64,000 nt of DNA from NCBI RefSeq assembly GCF_009914055.1, contig NZ_CP028271.1:2976001-3040000 (forward strand). Reading direction: 5' to 3'. The DNA is from Mixta intestinalis. Lineage in GTDB: Bacteria; Pseudomonadota; Gammaproteobacteria; Enterobacterales; Enterobacteriaceae. Below are positions 1 through 9,111 of the stretch, piece after piece. The translations under genes were made by a program, and so were the position numbers. The notes beneath the pieces are model-generated. The model saw only the letters and a program-made list of their open reading frames with translations. It was not told the origin of the DNA and did not search any database. The stretch's first letter is position 1. The number at the start of each line of letters is the position of its first letter.

Positions 1-836
1 CGCATCTGGGTAGCGATCTGCTCCAGCACGCGCGCGCCGGAAACCTGATGCGGCAGCGCGGTAATCACCACGTCGCCATCCTCTTTTTTCCATACCGCAC
101 GCTGACGTACCGATCCGCGCCCGTTTTGGTAGATCTTACGTATCTCGTCACGCGGCGTGATGATTTCTGCTTCGGTAGGGAAATCCGGCCCCTGAACAAT
201 CTCCAGCAGATCGTCCAGGCTGGTTTTTGGGTTATCGATCAGCGCGATAGTCGCCTGCGCCACTTCCCGCAGATTGTGCGGCGGAATATCGGTTGCCATA
301 CCCACGGCGATACCGGTGGTGCCGTTCAACAGGATGTTCGGCAGGCGCGCCGGCAGCATTTTCGGCTCGCTCAGGGTGCCATCAAAGTTCGGCACAAAAT
401 CAACCGTACCCTGCCCCAGTTCACCCAGCAGCACTTCAGCGTAGCGCGACAGACGCGATTCGGTATAACGCATGGCGGCGAAAGATTTCGGATCGTCCGG
501 CGCGCCCCAGTTACCCTGTCCATCCACCAGCGGATAGCGATAGGAGAACGGCTGCGCCATCAGCACCATCGCCTCATAGCAGGCGCTATCGCCGTGCGGA
601 TGATATTTACCCAGCACGTCACCCACGGTACGCGCCGATTTTTTAAATTTTGCGCTGGCGTTCAGCCCCAGCTCCGACATCGCATAGACGATACGACGCT
701 GTACCGGCTTCAGGCCATCGCCAATATAGGGAAGCGCCCTGTCCATGATGACGTACATGGAGTAGTTCAGGTACGCATTCTCGGTAAACTTATGCAGAGC
801 AAGACGCTCTGCACCATCCTGCGTCAAGTCACTCAT
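1..836 (-). CDS. parC: DNA topoisomerase IV subunit A (5' part, runs off window)
   Basis: Subunit A of topoisomerase IV, the cytoplasmic type II enzyme that decatenates daughter chromosomes; it cuts and rejoins DNA through a tyrosine. The visible 278 codons hold the N-terminal winged-helix/tower region. The motif HPHGDSACYEA carries the quinolone-determining Ser84 and Glu88 (Ser80/Glu84 in E. coli; four extra residues lie near the N-terminus), both wild type. AAMRYTESR holds the catalytic Tyr124. The start ATG gives MSDLTQDGAERLALHKF. The 3' end lies outside the window. Its partner parE is about 3.6 kb away on the same strand. Confidence 0.97.
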   Translation of the reverse strand, partial: MSDLTQDGAERLALHKFTENAYLNYSMYVIMDRALPYIGDGLKPVQRRIVYAMSELGLNASAKFKKSARTVGDVLGKYHPHGDSACYEAMVLMAQPFSYRYPLVDGQGNWGAPDDPKSFAAMRYTESRLSRYAEVLLGELGQGTVDFVPNFDGTLSEPKMLPARLPNILLNGTTGIAVGMATDIPPHNLREVAQATIALIDNPKTSLDDLLEIVQGPDFPTEAEIITPRDEIRKIYQNGRGSVRQRAVWKKEDGDVVITALPHQVSGARVLEQIATQM

Positions 837-1099
837 TAATTATTCCTCACGTTGCGGCAGGCAGCAGCGCACCGCATGACGATCTGTTTGGCGAAGATAG
901 TACCTTATCTGATGCGGCGATGTCACAGATTAGTCATCGGCTGAAGCGGCAGTTTCTCTTGTCCGCTTTATCCATTTTTACTTCATATTGAGTGACGATT
1001 ATTGCCTCAGCCGCAAAAGTGTTATGATCAAACGTACATTTTTCTTCACCGGCTGCACGCGTACACTGCCCTCAGCCTTTATTAACGGAGCAACGCATA

Positions 1100-1681
1100 A
1101 TGAGTAAGATTTTGATTCTTGACGCGGGCAAAAAATTCGCCCACTCAAACGGTGAGCTGAACCACACCATGACCAACGTAGCTGAGACTTTCTTACGCGA
1201 TCTGGGCCATGAGGTGCAGGTAACGCGTATTGATGACGGCTATGATATTCAGCAGGAAGTGCAGAACTATCTCGCCAGCGACGTAGTGATCTATCAGATG
1301 CCGGGCTGGTGGATGGGCGAGCCGTGGATTATGAAAAAATATATCGACGAAGTCTTTACCGAAGGTCATGGCTCCCTGTACGCCAGCGATGGACGTACCC
1401 GTTCCGACGCCAGCAAAAAATATGGCTCTGGCGGCCTGCTGCAAGGCAAAAAATATATGCTGTCGCTGACCTGGAACGCGCCGCTGGAAGCCTTTACCGA
1501 TCCAGAGCAGTTCTTTGAAGGCGTGGGCGTGGATGGGCTCTATCTGCACTTCCATAAAGCCAATCAGTTCCTCGGCATGGAAGGTCTGCCTACCTTTATC
1601 TGTAACGACGTGATTAAACAGCCAGATATCCCACGTGATATCGAGCGCTACCGTGAGCACCTGGGCAAAATCTTTGCTTAA
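1100..1681 (+). CDS. mdaB: NADPH:quinone oxidoreductase MdaB
   Basis: Flavodoxin-fold FAD enzyme that reduces quinones by two electrons using NADPH, limiting semiquinone radical formation. The 193-residue length is typical of the family. The N-terminus MSKILILDAGKKF is the nucleotide-binding strand and loop, and the middle segment GWWMGEPWIMKKYIDEVF is characteristic of MdaB. The start is preceded by a purine-rich AACGGAG site. It is followed after about 30 bases by ygiN in the same orientation, an arrangement also seen in E. coli, so the two are probably co-transcribed and work as a quinone redox pair. Confidence 0.95.
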   Translation: MSKILILDAGKKFAHSNGELNHTMTNVAETFLRDLGHEVQVTRIDDGYDIQQEVQNYLASDVVIYQMPGWWMGEPWIMKKYIDEVFTEGHGSLYASDGRTRSDASKKYGSGGLLQGKKYMLSLTWNAPLEAFTDPEQFFEGVGVDGLYLHFHKANQFLGMEGLPTFICNDVIKQPDIPRDIERYREHLGKIFA

Positions 1682-1713
1682 CTTAAAGCTCTATATTTTA
1701 CCAGGGGCTTATT

Positions 1714-2049
1714 ATGCTGACAGTGGTAGCCGAAATTTGCGTTAAACCGGGCCGTCGCGAGGCGGTACTGGCGGCAATACGCGAGCTAACGCCAACCGTT
1801 CTTCAGGAGGACGGCTGTAGTAAATATAAAGCGTTAGTGGATCACCAGGCGCAGGTGCCGTGGAAACAGAATCAGCCTGATTCCATTTTTATGCTGGAAT
1901 ATTGGGAAAGTCTGCGTCATTTAGAACAGCATCAACAGCAGCCACATATGGATGCGCACCGCGAGCGCATTAAGGATGATGTGCTGGATGTGAAAATTCT
2001 GGTGATGGAAGATCCTTCTGACGCGGTGCCTGACGCTTCGGCGCTGTAG
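1714..2049 (+). CDS. ygiN: Putative quinol monooxygenase YgiN (ABM domain)
   Basis: Small dimeric ferredoxin-like ABM-domain protein. E. coli YgiN oxidises menadiol back to menadione, the reverse of MdaB, so the pair may form a quinone cycle. The 111-residue product begins MLTVVAEICVKPGRREAVLAA and has the typical FMLEYWESLRHLEQH segment at residues 57-71. It is slightly longer than the E. coli protein (about 104 residues) because of an alanine- and aspartate-containing tail. An AGGGGC ribosome site precedes the ATG. Function is from family knowledge; no active-site residue is diagnostic by eye. Confidence 0.92.
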   Translation: MLTVVAEICVKPGRREAVLAAIRELTPTVLQEDGCSKYKALVDHQAQVPWKQNQPDSIFMLEYWESLRHLEQHQQQPHMDAHRERIKDDVLDVKILVMEDPSDAVPDASAL

Positions 2050-2419
2050 CCGAGAATCTGCTTTAACCGCGGCGGGCCGGTTATTTTCATTGGCCTGTCG
2101 CTTTTTCTCCGATCAACCCGTACGGTTGGACAGCAGCCAGACTGACGCCGTACCCTACGCGCAACCTTTAGCCCAACCACGCTTATATCAAATTTAACAA
2201 CGGCGCTATTTTCTGCCTGTCGGTCAATCCTGCGACGATGAGGTTAGCTGCGTCTGAAACCGCATAATGTCAGTCCGGCTGTGTTTAGTGTGTTATAAGC
2301 CACTCTGTATCCCGCTTTTATTCACGTTGTCTTTGCTGTTATCTGTCCTGATAATTTCAGCGTGACGCCTCCTTTGCGTTACCCGTTGCATCTGCCTGTT
2401 TCTTCCCTTAACTGATTTA
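2050..2419. other. Intergenic stretch without recognised gene
   Basis: Lies between the convergent ygiN and orphan holin genes. Short open frames on either strand have no good ribosome site and no familiar sequence. No clear rho-independent terminator was seen. It begins the accessory patch that separates ygiN from parE. Confidence 0.5.
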
Positions 2420-2728
2420 TCAATACGGTTTTTCACCCTGTCGAATAAAACGCAGCCATAGCCAGCGTAACAGGCTGCCGCCAAATGTCCCGCTTACGCC
2501 AGCCATTGCTATGGTCATTACGCCGCTGTAGTTATATTCATAGGCGTAAAAACCACCTAAAAACCCGGTGAAACCGGAAATAACCACCTGCGATATCATG
2601 CCTGCACAAGACCATTTACCTGTTGGATGATCCATCAGGTAGCGGACTACTCCACTCCAGGCGGAAAAAAAACCCACCACCATCCATGAAACAATCCACA
2701 GGTCATCAGGAAAAGGTTTCGTAATCAT
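2420..2728 (-). CDS. Orphan phage-type holin family membrane protein
   Basis: A 102-residue protein resembling small phage holins that open the inner membrane for endolysin export. Three hydrophobic stretches are visible (residues about 10-28, 45-62 and 66-88), with short charged ends and a basic C-terminus. The segment LMDHPTGKW followed by SGFTGFLGGFYAYEY is like the conserved part of P2-like prophage holins. A GGAGAAAAAGATGATT context supports the start. No lysozyme or spanin gene is adjacent, so this is probably a stranded prophage remnant. The holin call is from family resemblance, not a search. Confidence 0.6.
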   Translation of the reverse strand: MITKPFPDDLWIVSWMVVGFFSAWSGVVRYLMDHPTGKWSCAGMISQVVISGFTGFLGGFYAYEYNYSGVMTIAMAGVSGTFGGSLLRWLWLRFIRQGEKPY

Positions 2729-3190
2729 CTTTTTCTCCTTTAGATACGGAAAGGAACACTCCTGTCCAAACTTTTTTCACCCGCCGGGAATGCTGCCCCG
2801 GTCACCAGCGGACCGCTTATCATTCTGCGATCTACTGGCAGACTAACGAACAGGGAACACAGAAGCGAATCTGGTATAAACAATGTTTATTGTTAGACGA
2901 ATAATAATTAACACTGAATCAATATCAGCTATCACAGACCGCCCGCACGGCAATAACCGGTTCTGTAGAATGGCTGACGCAAAGGTTTGCGTTACGCTAT
3001 GGCAAAAAAAAATGCCAATAGCGCACGTTAAAAACACGTTAGATAAGGAAGATTATTTCCATTAGCTACAGGAGTTTTCCGACAGAAGAAAAAATATTTT
3101 CTACGCAACTAAAAACCATACCGCAGACAGATAACAAATAATGAATTCAGAGATATAACCATACTCTCCAAAAACATTTTAAGGACTACT
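2729..3190. other. AT-rich intergenic stretch between holin and LysR genes
   Basis: Divergent promoter region for the orphan holin and the LysR-type gene, rich in A and T, unlike the neighbouring backbone. A 60-codon open frame inside it has no convincing ribosome site or familiar product and was not called. No repeat or RNA gene was recognised. Confidence 0.45.
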
Positions 3191-3991
3191 ATGTTTATCA
3201 CCAGAGCCATGCGTGTATTTATCATTTTATATGAAGAAAAGAATCTCAAATCAGCGGCGGACAAGCTTTGTTTGACAGTACCACCCATCACCCGCATGCT
3301 GAAACTAACGGAGGAGTGGCTGGGCGAGCAGCTTTTTATTTTAGAACGTAACCGCCTTATTCCTACCGAAGCAGCAGACAACGTTTATCAGCAGCTTTAT
3401 CCGCACTACAGCGCTCTGACGCAGTTTCATCATCCCACCGCAGAGAGAGATTTCAGGATATCTTCACCACAGGCTGGTCATAGCCTTATGGCGGATCTGC
3501 TGGCTAAATGTCAGCCTGCGCTGCCGAAAAAAAACACAATAAGGTATGCGGGAAATATGCATACCGATGATGATATTTTTATTAGCTTGCAGCCAACGGT
3601 TTTGTTGCCTAACTTTGAGATATTTCGAGCCGATCAGATGCTGGAACTGCACTATGTCTCGTCAGGCGAAGATGACTGGAAAGATAAGCCGGTACTTTTT
3701 GAGCATAATCTGGACCAGCTCCCCGCCTTTCGCCACGTGCTTGATGAAATGTATCAGTGCGGACATAACAGACAGACGCGGCGCATAGACAATGCCGTCT
3801 GGCTTAAAGAGGCGTATGAGAATGGAGAAGGGCTGTTATTCCGACGCCCGGAAAAAGCAACGGATGGAAGCCGTACTCTGCCTTTTATTCTTCATCTCTC
3901 TTTGTCGATCTATATTAATACGTTAAAACGAGATCTTCGTCATGAAACTTTTCTTACCTGTATTAAAAAAAGCCTTAACTACTTTCAGTAA
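3191..3991 (+). CDS. LysR-type transcriptional regulator
   Basis: A 266-residue protein with an N-terminal LysR-type winged helix-turn-helix: residues 1-60 read as FIILYEEKNLKSAADKLCLT then PPITRMLKLTEEWLG, with the usual leucine-phenylalanine pattern after it (QLFILERNRL). The rest would be the effector-binding part, but it is short (family usually about 300) and I recognise no ligand motif. Codon use is AT-rich and both flanks are AT-rich non-coding DNA, which points to horizontal acquisition. No obvious target operon lies next to it. The DNA-binding call is firm; its regulon is unknown. Confidence 0.75.
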   Translation: MFITRAMRVFIILYEEKNLKSAADKLCLTVPPITRMLKLTEEWLGEQLFILERNRLIPTEAADNVYQQLYPHYSALTQFHHPTAERDFRISSPQAGHSLMADLLAKCQPALPKKNTIRYAGNMHTDDDIFISLQPTVLLPNFEIFRADQMLELHYVSSGEDDWKDKPVLFEHNLDQLPAFRHVLDEMYQCGHNRQTRRIDNAVWLKEAYENGEGLLFRRPEKATDGSRTLPFILHLSLSIYINTLKRDLRHETFLTCIKKSLNYFQ

Positions 3992-4437
3992 TTATCACAA
4001 AGAGCGACAGTCATTATATTTTCTTTAACTCTCACAACAGATTGTATATTTTACCGAAACCAGCTTAACAAAATTGTCTTCTGTGCAAACAGCTCCAGGG
4101 AAAAGTCAGGCAGTTAACCCATTATAAAAATTGGTAAACCCAGAATATTAATCAGTTATTTTTACAGCGAATTTTTTTCATATTTCTGATGTAAATCTTT
4201 ATCCGCCCGATGACGTTACAGCTCTATTATTAACATGGCAGATAAAAGCAAGAATTCACGTAGCCTTATTTAGCGAAAAGCACACCCAAATGGCGTTAAT
4301 TTTATCACTCAACGGCTTTTATTTAATAAGGTGTGAAACAGGCAGGATAACGTGCTGGCCCGCTAATATAATCCAGCGATGCACCAGCCACGTCAGTGAG
4401 CAGAGGAACCGTTCTCCAGTTCCTCTGCGATAAGCGG
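3992..4437. other. AT-rich intergenic stretch downstream of the LysR gene
   Basis: Between the convergent LysR gene and parE. Strongly AT-rich until about 4340, then backbone composition returns. A GAGGAACCG...TTCCTCTGCG inverted pair just before the parE stop may act as the parE terminator, but it lacks a clear T-run. Nothing else recognised. Confidence 0.45.
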
Positions 4438-6333
4438 CTATACTTCGATTTCCGCCTTGTCCCCTTTCTCTTGCAGCCAGTTGCGGCGATCTTCAGAACG
4501 CTTCTTGGCCAGTAACATATCCATTACCGCCAGCGTTTGCTCGATATCCTCATCCTCAACCGTCAGCTGCACCAGGCGGCGCGTGTTAGGATCGAGCGTA
4601 GTTTCGCGCAGCTGGATCGGGTTCATCTCACCCAGCCCTTTAAAGCGCTGTACGTTCGGTTTACCCTTTTTACGCTTCAGCTGCTCCAGCACGCCATCTT
4701 TCTCTTCTTCATCCAGCGCGTACCAGACCTCTTTGCCAAGATCGATACGGTAGAGCGGCGGCATCGCCACATAGACGTGACCGCCCTTCACCAGCGAACG
4801 GAAGTGGCGCACAAACAGCGCGCAGAGCAGCGTGGCGATATGCAGGCCATCGGAATCCGCATCCGCCAGGATACAGATCTTGCCGTAGCGTAGCTGGCTG
4901 AGATCTTCACTGTCGGGATCGATGCCGATCGCCACGGAGATATCGTGTACTTCCTGTGAAGCCAGCACCTCATCTGAAGAGACTTCCCAGGTGTTCAGGA
5001 TTTTTCCTTTCAGCGGCATGATCGCCTGATATTCACGATCGCGTGCCTGCTTGGCGGAGCCGCCTGCGGAATCCCCTTCCACCAGAAACAGTTCGGTTTT
5101 CGCCAGATCCTGCGCGGTACAGTCAGCGAGTTTACCTGGCAATGCCGGGCCGCTGGTTAGCTTCTTACGCACCACCTTTTTGGCAGCGCGCATACGACGC
5201 TGGGCGCTGGCAATTGCCAGTTCCGCCAGCTGTTCCGCCGCCTGCACGTTCTGGTTCAGCCACAGGCTGAAGGCATCTTTCACTACGCCAGAGACAAAGG
5301 CCGCGCACTGACGCGAGGAGAGGCGCTCTTTGGTCTGACCGGCAAACTGCGGATCCTGCATTTTTACTGACAATACATAGGCGCAGCGATCCCAGATATC
5401 TTCCGCCGAAAGCTTCACGCCGCGTGGCAGAATGTTGCGGTATTCGCAAAACTCGCGCATCGCATCGAGCAGCCCCTGACGCAGACCGTTAACGTGCGTG
5501 CCGCCCTGCATGGTAGGAATCAGGTTGACGTAGCTTTCGGTCAGCAGCTCGCCGCCTTCCGGCAGCCAGAGCAGCGCCCAGTCCACCGCTTCAACATCGC
5601 CGGAGAAACTGCCGACAAACGGCGTTTCCGGCAGGGTGATCAGGCCGTTGATCGCCTCGCTCAGGTAGTCGGTCAGGCCATCCTGATAGCACCAGCGCTG
5701 CTCGGTGTTGTTCACCTTATCTTTGAAAACGATCTCAACGCCCGGACAAAGCACCGCTTTCGCTTTCAACAGATGCGACAGGCGCGATACGGAAAAGCGC
5801 GGGCTGTCAAAGAAGCTGCCGTCCGGCCAGAAGTGTACGCGGGTACCGGTGTTGCGTTTAGCCACCGTCCCGGTAACGGTCAGGTCCTGCACCTTATCGC
5901 CGTTTTCAAAGGCGATGTCGTACACTTCACCGTTACGGCGTACGGTGACTTCCACCCTTTTTGACAGGGCGTTAACCACCGAGATCCCTACGCCGTGCAG
6001 GCCGCCGGAGAACTGGTAGTTTTTATTAGAGAATTTACCGCCCGCGTGCAGGCGGCAGAGAATCAGCTCGACCGCCGGTACGCCCTCTTCCGGGTGAATG
6101 TCTACCGGCATCCCACGTCCGTCATCAATCACCTCCAGTGACTGATCGGCGTGCAGGATCACTTCCACGCGCTTCGCATGGCCGGCCAACGCTTCATCAA
6201 CGCTGTTATCGATCACCTCCTGGCCCAGATGGTTAGGGCGTGAGGTGTCGGTGTACATTCCCGGACGACGACGAACGGGTTCGAGGCCGCTGAGTACCTC
6301 AATGGCATCAGCGTTATAGCTGGATTGAGTCAT
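4438..6333 (-). CDS. parE: DNA topoisomerase IV subunit B
   Basis: ATPase subunit of topoisomerase IV. At 631 residues it is full length. The GHKL ATPase domain carries GGLHGVGISVVNALS (about residues 110-124); the TOPRIM domain holds LVEGDSAGGSAKQARDREYQ near residue 417 and the acidic metal-binding segment ILADADSDGLHIATL near 498. It is the last gene of a same-strand run nudF-yqiB-cpdA-yqiA-parE, about 50 bases after yqiA, as in E. coli. The start MTQSSYNADAIEVLSGLEPVRRRPGMY is the family's standard N-terminus. Confidence 0.97.
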   Translation of the reverse strand: MTQSSYNADAIEVLSGLEPVRRRPGMYTDTSRPNHLGQEVIDNSVDEALAGHAKRVEVILHADQSLEVIDDGRGMPVDIHPEEGVPAVELILCRLHAGGKFSNKNYQFSGGLHGVGISVVNALSKRVEVTVRRNGEVYDIAFENGDKVQDLTVTGTVAKRNTGTRVHFWPDGSFFDSPRFSVSRLSHLLKAKAVLCPGVEIVFKDKVNNTEQRWCYQDGLTDYLSEAINGLITLPETPFVGSFSGDVEAVDWALLWLPEGGELLTESYVNLIPTMQGGTHVNGLRQGLLDAMREFCEYRNILPRGVKLSAEDIWDRCAYVLSVKMQDPQFAGQTKERLSSRQCAAFVSGVVKDAFSLWLNQNVQAAEQLAELAIASAQRRMRAAKKVVRKKLTSGPALPGKLADCTAQDLAKTELFLVEGDSAGGSAKQARDREYQAIMPLKGKILNTWEVSSDEVLASQEVHDISVAIGIDPDSEDLSQLRYGKICILADADSDGLHIATLLCALFVRHFRSLVKGGHVYVAMPPLYRIDLGKEVWYALDEEEKDGVLEQLKRKKGKPNVQRFKGLGEMNPIQLRETTLDPNTRRLVQLTVEDEDIEQTLAVMDMLLAKKRSEDRRNWLQEKGDKAEIEV

Positions 6334-6383
6334 CGTATCGTTCTGAATTGGTAGCGTTAAAATAGGTATACGATCCCGCGGTG

Positions 6384-6965
6384 TCAGGCGTGATTCAGAC
6401 CGATAAAGTCAAGAATCGCAGGGAAAAAGCGTTCAAAGCCGTGAAAGGCGTGGTTGCCGCCCTCTTCCACCGTTTGGCGGCAGGCCTGGTAATATGCCAG
6501 CGCCTGACGATAATCGAGCACTTCATCCCCTGTCTGTTGCAGCAGCCAGATCAAATCTGGCGACTCCAGCGGGTCAATCTGCATGACTTTCAGATCGTAA
6601 ATGTGGCGAGACTCTAACACATATTGCTGGCCCGTGTATGGATTCTCGTTGACGCCCAAATAATTGAGCAACAGGTCAAAAGGCCGTACCGCCGGGTTAA
6701 CCACTACCGCCGGTAACGTAAAGCATTGCGACAGCCAGGTCGCGTAGTAGCCGCCCAGCGAAGAGCCAACGATACCGAGGTTTTCTCCCGCACGCGCCAT
6801 CACGATCTCTTCCAGCATTTGCGCCGCATCGCCAGGATAAGCGGGTAGCTGCGGCACCAGCATCGTGACCTCAGGATGGTGCATCGACAGCCAGCGCTGC
6901 AACAGCGTTGCTTTCGCCGAAGCGGGCGAACTGTTGAAACCGTGCAGATAAAGCAGCGTTGCCAT
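6384..6965 (-). CDS. yqiA: YqiA esterase (alpha/beta hydrolase)
   Basis: Small cytoplasmic serine esterase of the alpha/beta-hydrolase fold; E. coli YqiA cleaves short acyl esters. The 193-residue chain begins MATLLYLHGFNSSPASAKAT, with LHGFNSS as the oxyanion motif. GSSLGGYYATWL at about residues 67-78 is the nucleophile elbow with Ser68 or Ser69 before LGG. A histidine near residue 171 (EGGNHAF) is the likely catalytic base and an aspartate near 147 completes the triad. It starts three bases after the cpdA stop, so it is translationally close-coupled within the parE operon. Confidence 0.93.
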   Translation of the reverse strand: MATLLYLHGFNSSPASAKATLLQRWLSMHHPEVTMLVPQLPAYPGDAAQMLEEIVMARAGENLGIVGSSLGGYYATWLSQCFTLPAVVVNPAVRPFDLLLNYLGVNENPYTGQQYVLESRHIYDLKVMQIDPLESPDLIWLLQQTGDEVLDYRQALAYYQACRQTVEEGGNHAFHGFERFFPAILDFIGLNHA

Positions 6966-6968
6966 AGC

Positions 6969-7796
6969 TTAGTAACCTTCGGAATCGAGATCGGGCGTAA
7001 AGGCGCGATTTCCCAAACGGTTGACCCAGGTCTGCACCGCACCGTTCTCAGCCAGTTCCAGCCAGCGCCAGCCCGGTGCCACGGCATCAATCGTAAAGTT
7101 AGTGCAGTGTGGCTTGAACTGTACGCAGGTGGACGGCGTCGCCAGCAGGCGGCAACCGTGCCAGTCTACATCCATCTCCTGATGAATATGACCGCAAACC
7201 AGCGTTTTCGCCAGCGGATAGCGTTGCAGTACGGCGGCAAGCGCGTGGGCGTTGCGCAGGCTGTGCTGATCGAGCCACGAACAGCCCGACGGCAGCGGAT
7301 GATGATGCAACAAGACCAGCGTATGGCGATCGGCAGTTTGCGCCAGCGTTTTTTCCAGCCAGTCGAGCTGATAATCGCTCAGCATACCATGCGGCACGCC
7401 CGCTACCTGACTATCAAGCAGCACCAGCTGCCAGCGATCGCCCATCAGCACCTGTTTGGCTTCAGCAATGCCCGACCGCGCCAGCGTTTCAAACATCGCG
7501 GGCTGAAAATCGTGGTTGCCGGGCAACCAGACGCAGGGAGCAGGCAAGCGCGCAATACCCTCAGCAAAGTGCCGATAGGCTTCAGACGAATGGTCCTGTG
7601 CCAGATCGCCGGTAGCGATAATCAGATCGATCGACGGCTGTTCAGCCTCAATGGCCTCCAGTACCGCGTTGAAACTGGCCCAGGTATTGACGCCCAGTAG
7701 CGTCTCATGTCTGCCTGAAAAAAGGTGGGTGTCCGTAATTTGTAATATCCTGATACTGGCCCCACTCACCACAGGAAGTTCTAGCAGGCTATCCAA
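6969..7796 (-). CDS. cpdA: 3',5'-cyclic-AMP phosphodiesterase CpdA
   Basis: Class III metallophosphoesterase that hydrolyses cAMP to AMP and so tunes CRP-dependent regulation. The calcineurin-like metal motifs are all visible: ITDTHLF (about 21-27), ATGDLAQDHS (61-70), LPGNHDF (94-100) and VCGHIHQEMD (200-209). The 275-residue length matches the E. coli enzyme. It lies between yqiB and yqiA on the same strand with short spacers. The start MDSLLELPVVSGASIRILQITDTHLF matches the family's usual N-terminus. Confidence 0.96.
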   Translation of the reverse strand: MDSLLELPVVSGASIRILQITDTHLFSGRHETLLGVNTWASFNAVLEAIEAEQPSIDLIIATGDLAQDHSSEAYRHFAEGIARLPAPCVWLPGNHDFQPAMFETLARSGIAEAKQVLMGDRWQLVLLDSQVAGVPHGMLSDYQLDWLEKTLAQTADRHTLVLLHHHPLPSGCSWLDQHSLRNAHALAAVLQRYPLAKTLVCGHIHQEMDVDWHGCRLLATPSTCVQFKPHCTNFTIDAVAPGWRWLELAENGAVQTWVNRLGNRAFTPDLDSEGY

Positions 7797-7838
7797 AGAG
7801 TTTCCTTAATCTTTACGCCATATCAAGGTTATTGCGGC

Positions 7839-8264
7839 TTACCAGGCCGGAACGGCCATCGCGCCGTGCGACAGACAATAACGCAGCCAGTCAGCGAGGA
7901 ACTGGTTGATCTGATGTTTTTCATCACGCTGGTGTAACTTTTTGTTCGGATAATCATAGCGCGCTTTAAAGCGATAGATCTGCTGCGTTGAACACACTTC
8001 AGCAACCATCGCGTCATGATATAGCCTGACAGACATGGAAGGGAGACTCCAGTAGCTGACGGCGGGCGCGGTTTGACGGATCTCCACCAGCGTGGTGTAG
8101 CGCGTAGATTCAATAACGGTAATGCTGTAGCTGGCGCCGTTTACCTGATAGGTCACCGAAGCCCCCGCCTCATCGTCGCGTGGCAGCAAACGACGCAGCT
8201 GGGCGAAATTGGTTTCGCTTAGCCGCATCATTTCGGGAAAATCAGGGACGTAGCGCTTGATCAT
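7839..8264 (-). CDS. yqiB: DUF1249 family protein YqiB
   Basis: Conserved 141-residue cytoplasmic protein of unknown function always found next to nudF and cpdA in enterobacteria. The chosen ATG gives MIKRYVPDFPEMMRLSETNFAQ, matching the E. coli start, and overlaps the nudF stop (ATGA), which implies translational coupling. A longer upstream frame exists but adds only four residues inside nudF. No catalytic motif is visible. Confidence 0.9.
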   Translation of the reverse strand: MIKRYVPDFPEMMRLSETNFAQLRRLLPRDDEAGASVTYQVNGASYSITVIESTRYTTLVEIRQTAPAVSYWSLPSMSVRLYHDAMVAEVCSTQQIYRFKARYDYPNKKLHQRDEKHQINQFLADWLRYCLSHGAMAVPAW

Positions 8265-8896
8265 GTTGGATTCCACTCTTTTCGCAATTTCTCATAGTGC
8301 AACATCAGCCATTGCAGAGCGATGACGGACGCCGCGTTATCAATTTTCCCCTCTTCCACCCAGCGGTAAGCCTGTTCGCGACTCACCACATGCACAAGAA
8401 TATCCTCATTCTCATCCTCCAGACCGTGGCATCCTTGTGCCACGCTGGCATCCACTTCTCCCACCAGCACCGACAAGCGCTCGCTGGTGCCACCCGGACT
8501 TGCCAGGTAGTTAATAATCGGCTGCACGCGTTCTACCGTCAGTCCCGCCTCTTCCATCGCCTCACGGCGCACTACCTGCTCCACGCTTTCACCAGGCTCA
8601 ATGATCCCGGCCACCAGTTCCAGTAGCCAGGGCGTCGGGCTGGTATCATAAGCGGGTATGCGGATCTGTTCGATTAGCACCACTTCATCGCGCAGGGGAT
8701 CATAGGGTAGCAGGACTGCCGCGTGCCCGCGCTCAAAAACTTCGCGCACCACTTCGTTACTCATCTGCCCGTTAAACAGGCGATGACGAAAGCGATAGCG
8801 GATTAAAGAAAAAAATCCTTCATACAGCGGCTCGCGTGCAATAATTTCTACATCGTTTTTGCCGAAAGTCACTGGGTATTTTGTTTTCTTAACCAT
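8261..8896 (-). CDS. nudF: ADP-ribose diphosphatase NudF
   Basis: Nudix hydrolase that splits ADP-ribose to AMP and ribose 5-phosphate. The Nudix box runs from GIIEPGESVEQVVRREAMEE through AG (about residues 96-118), with the REAMEEAG metal-binding core. The start used is an ATG reading MVKKTKYPVTFGKNDVEIIA, which lines up with the E. coli protein and has AAAGGA upstream. A TTG 45 bases earlier would add residues unlike the family. It heads the operon and is divergent from tolC, as in E. coli. Confidence 0.94.
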   Translation of the reverse strand: MVKKTKYPVTFGKNDVEIIAREPLYEGFFSLIRYRFRHRLFNGQMSNEVVREVFERGHAAVLLPYDPLRDEVVLIEQIRIPAYDTSPTPWLLELVAGIIEPGESVEQVVRREAMEEAGLTVERVQPIINYLASPGGTSERLSVLVGEVDASVAQGCHGLEDENEDILVHVVSREQAYRWVEEGKIDNAASVIALQWLMLHYEKLRKEWNPT

Positions 8897-9111
8897 AAAG
8901 CCGGTGTCCTTTACAGTGGTGGCGAGAACGAGACGTTTCAATTACGCTCCGCCAGGAAGGGTGGTTCTTTCTGAATTATTTACGTAAATTAACGGAAGAT
9001 GGCACGTTCAGCCAACTTCTCAATCTGGCACACTCTGTTAGAATCGGCGCATATTTTTTCGCTTAAGTCAGCGCTACCATAGTAAACTTTGCTGCACTAC
9101 AAGGAATGCAA

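Noticed and set aside
1..839. Long plus-strand frames opposite parC, glnE, parE, rpoD and other genes
   Set aside because: They are antisense shadows of well-identified genes with Arg/His/Pro-rich, unprotein-like translations.
2883..3065. 60-codon open frame upstream of the LysR gene
   Set aside because: No ribosome site, odd composition and no familiar sequence; probably chance in AT-rich DNA.
8897..8941. N-terminal extension of NudF from a TTG
   Set aside because: The added residues do not fit the family, and the internal ATG has an AAAGGA site.
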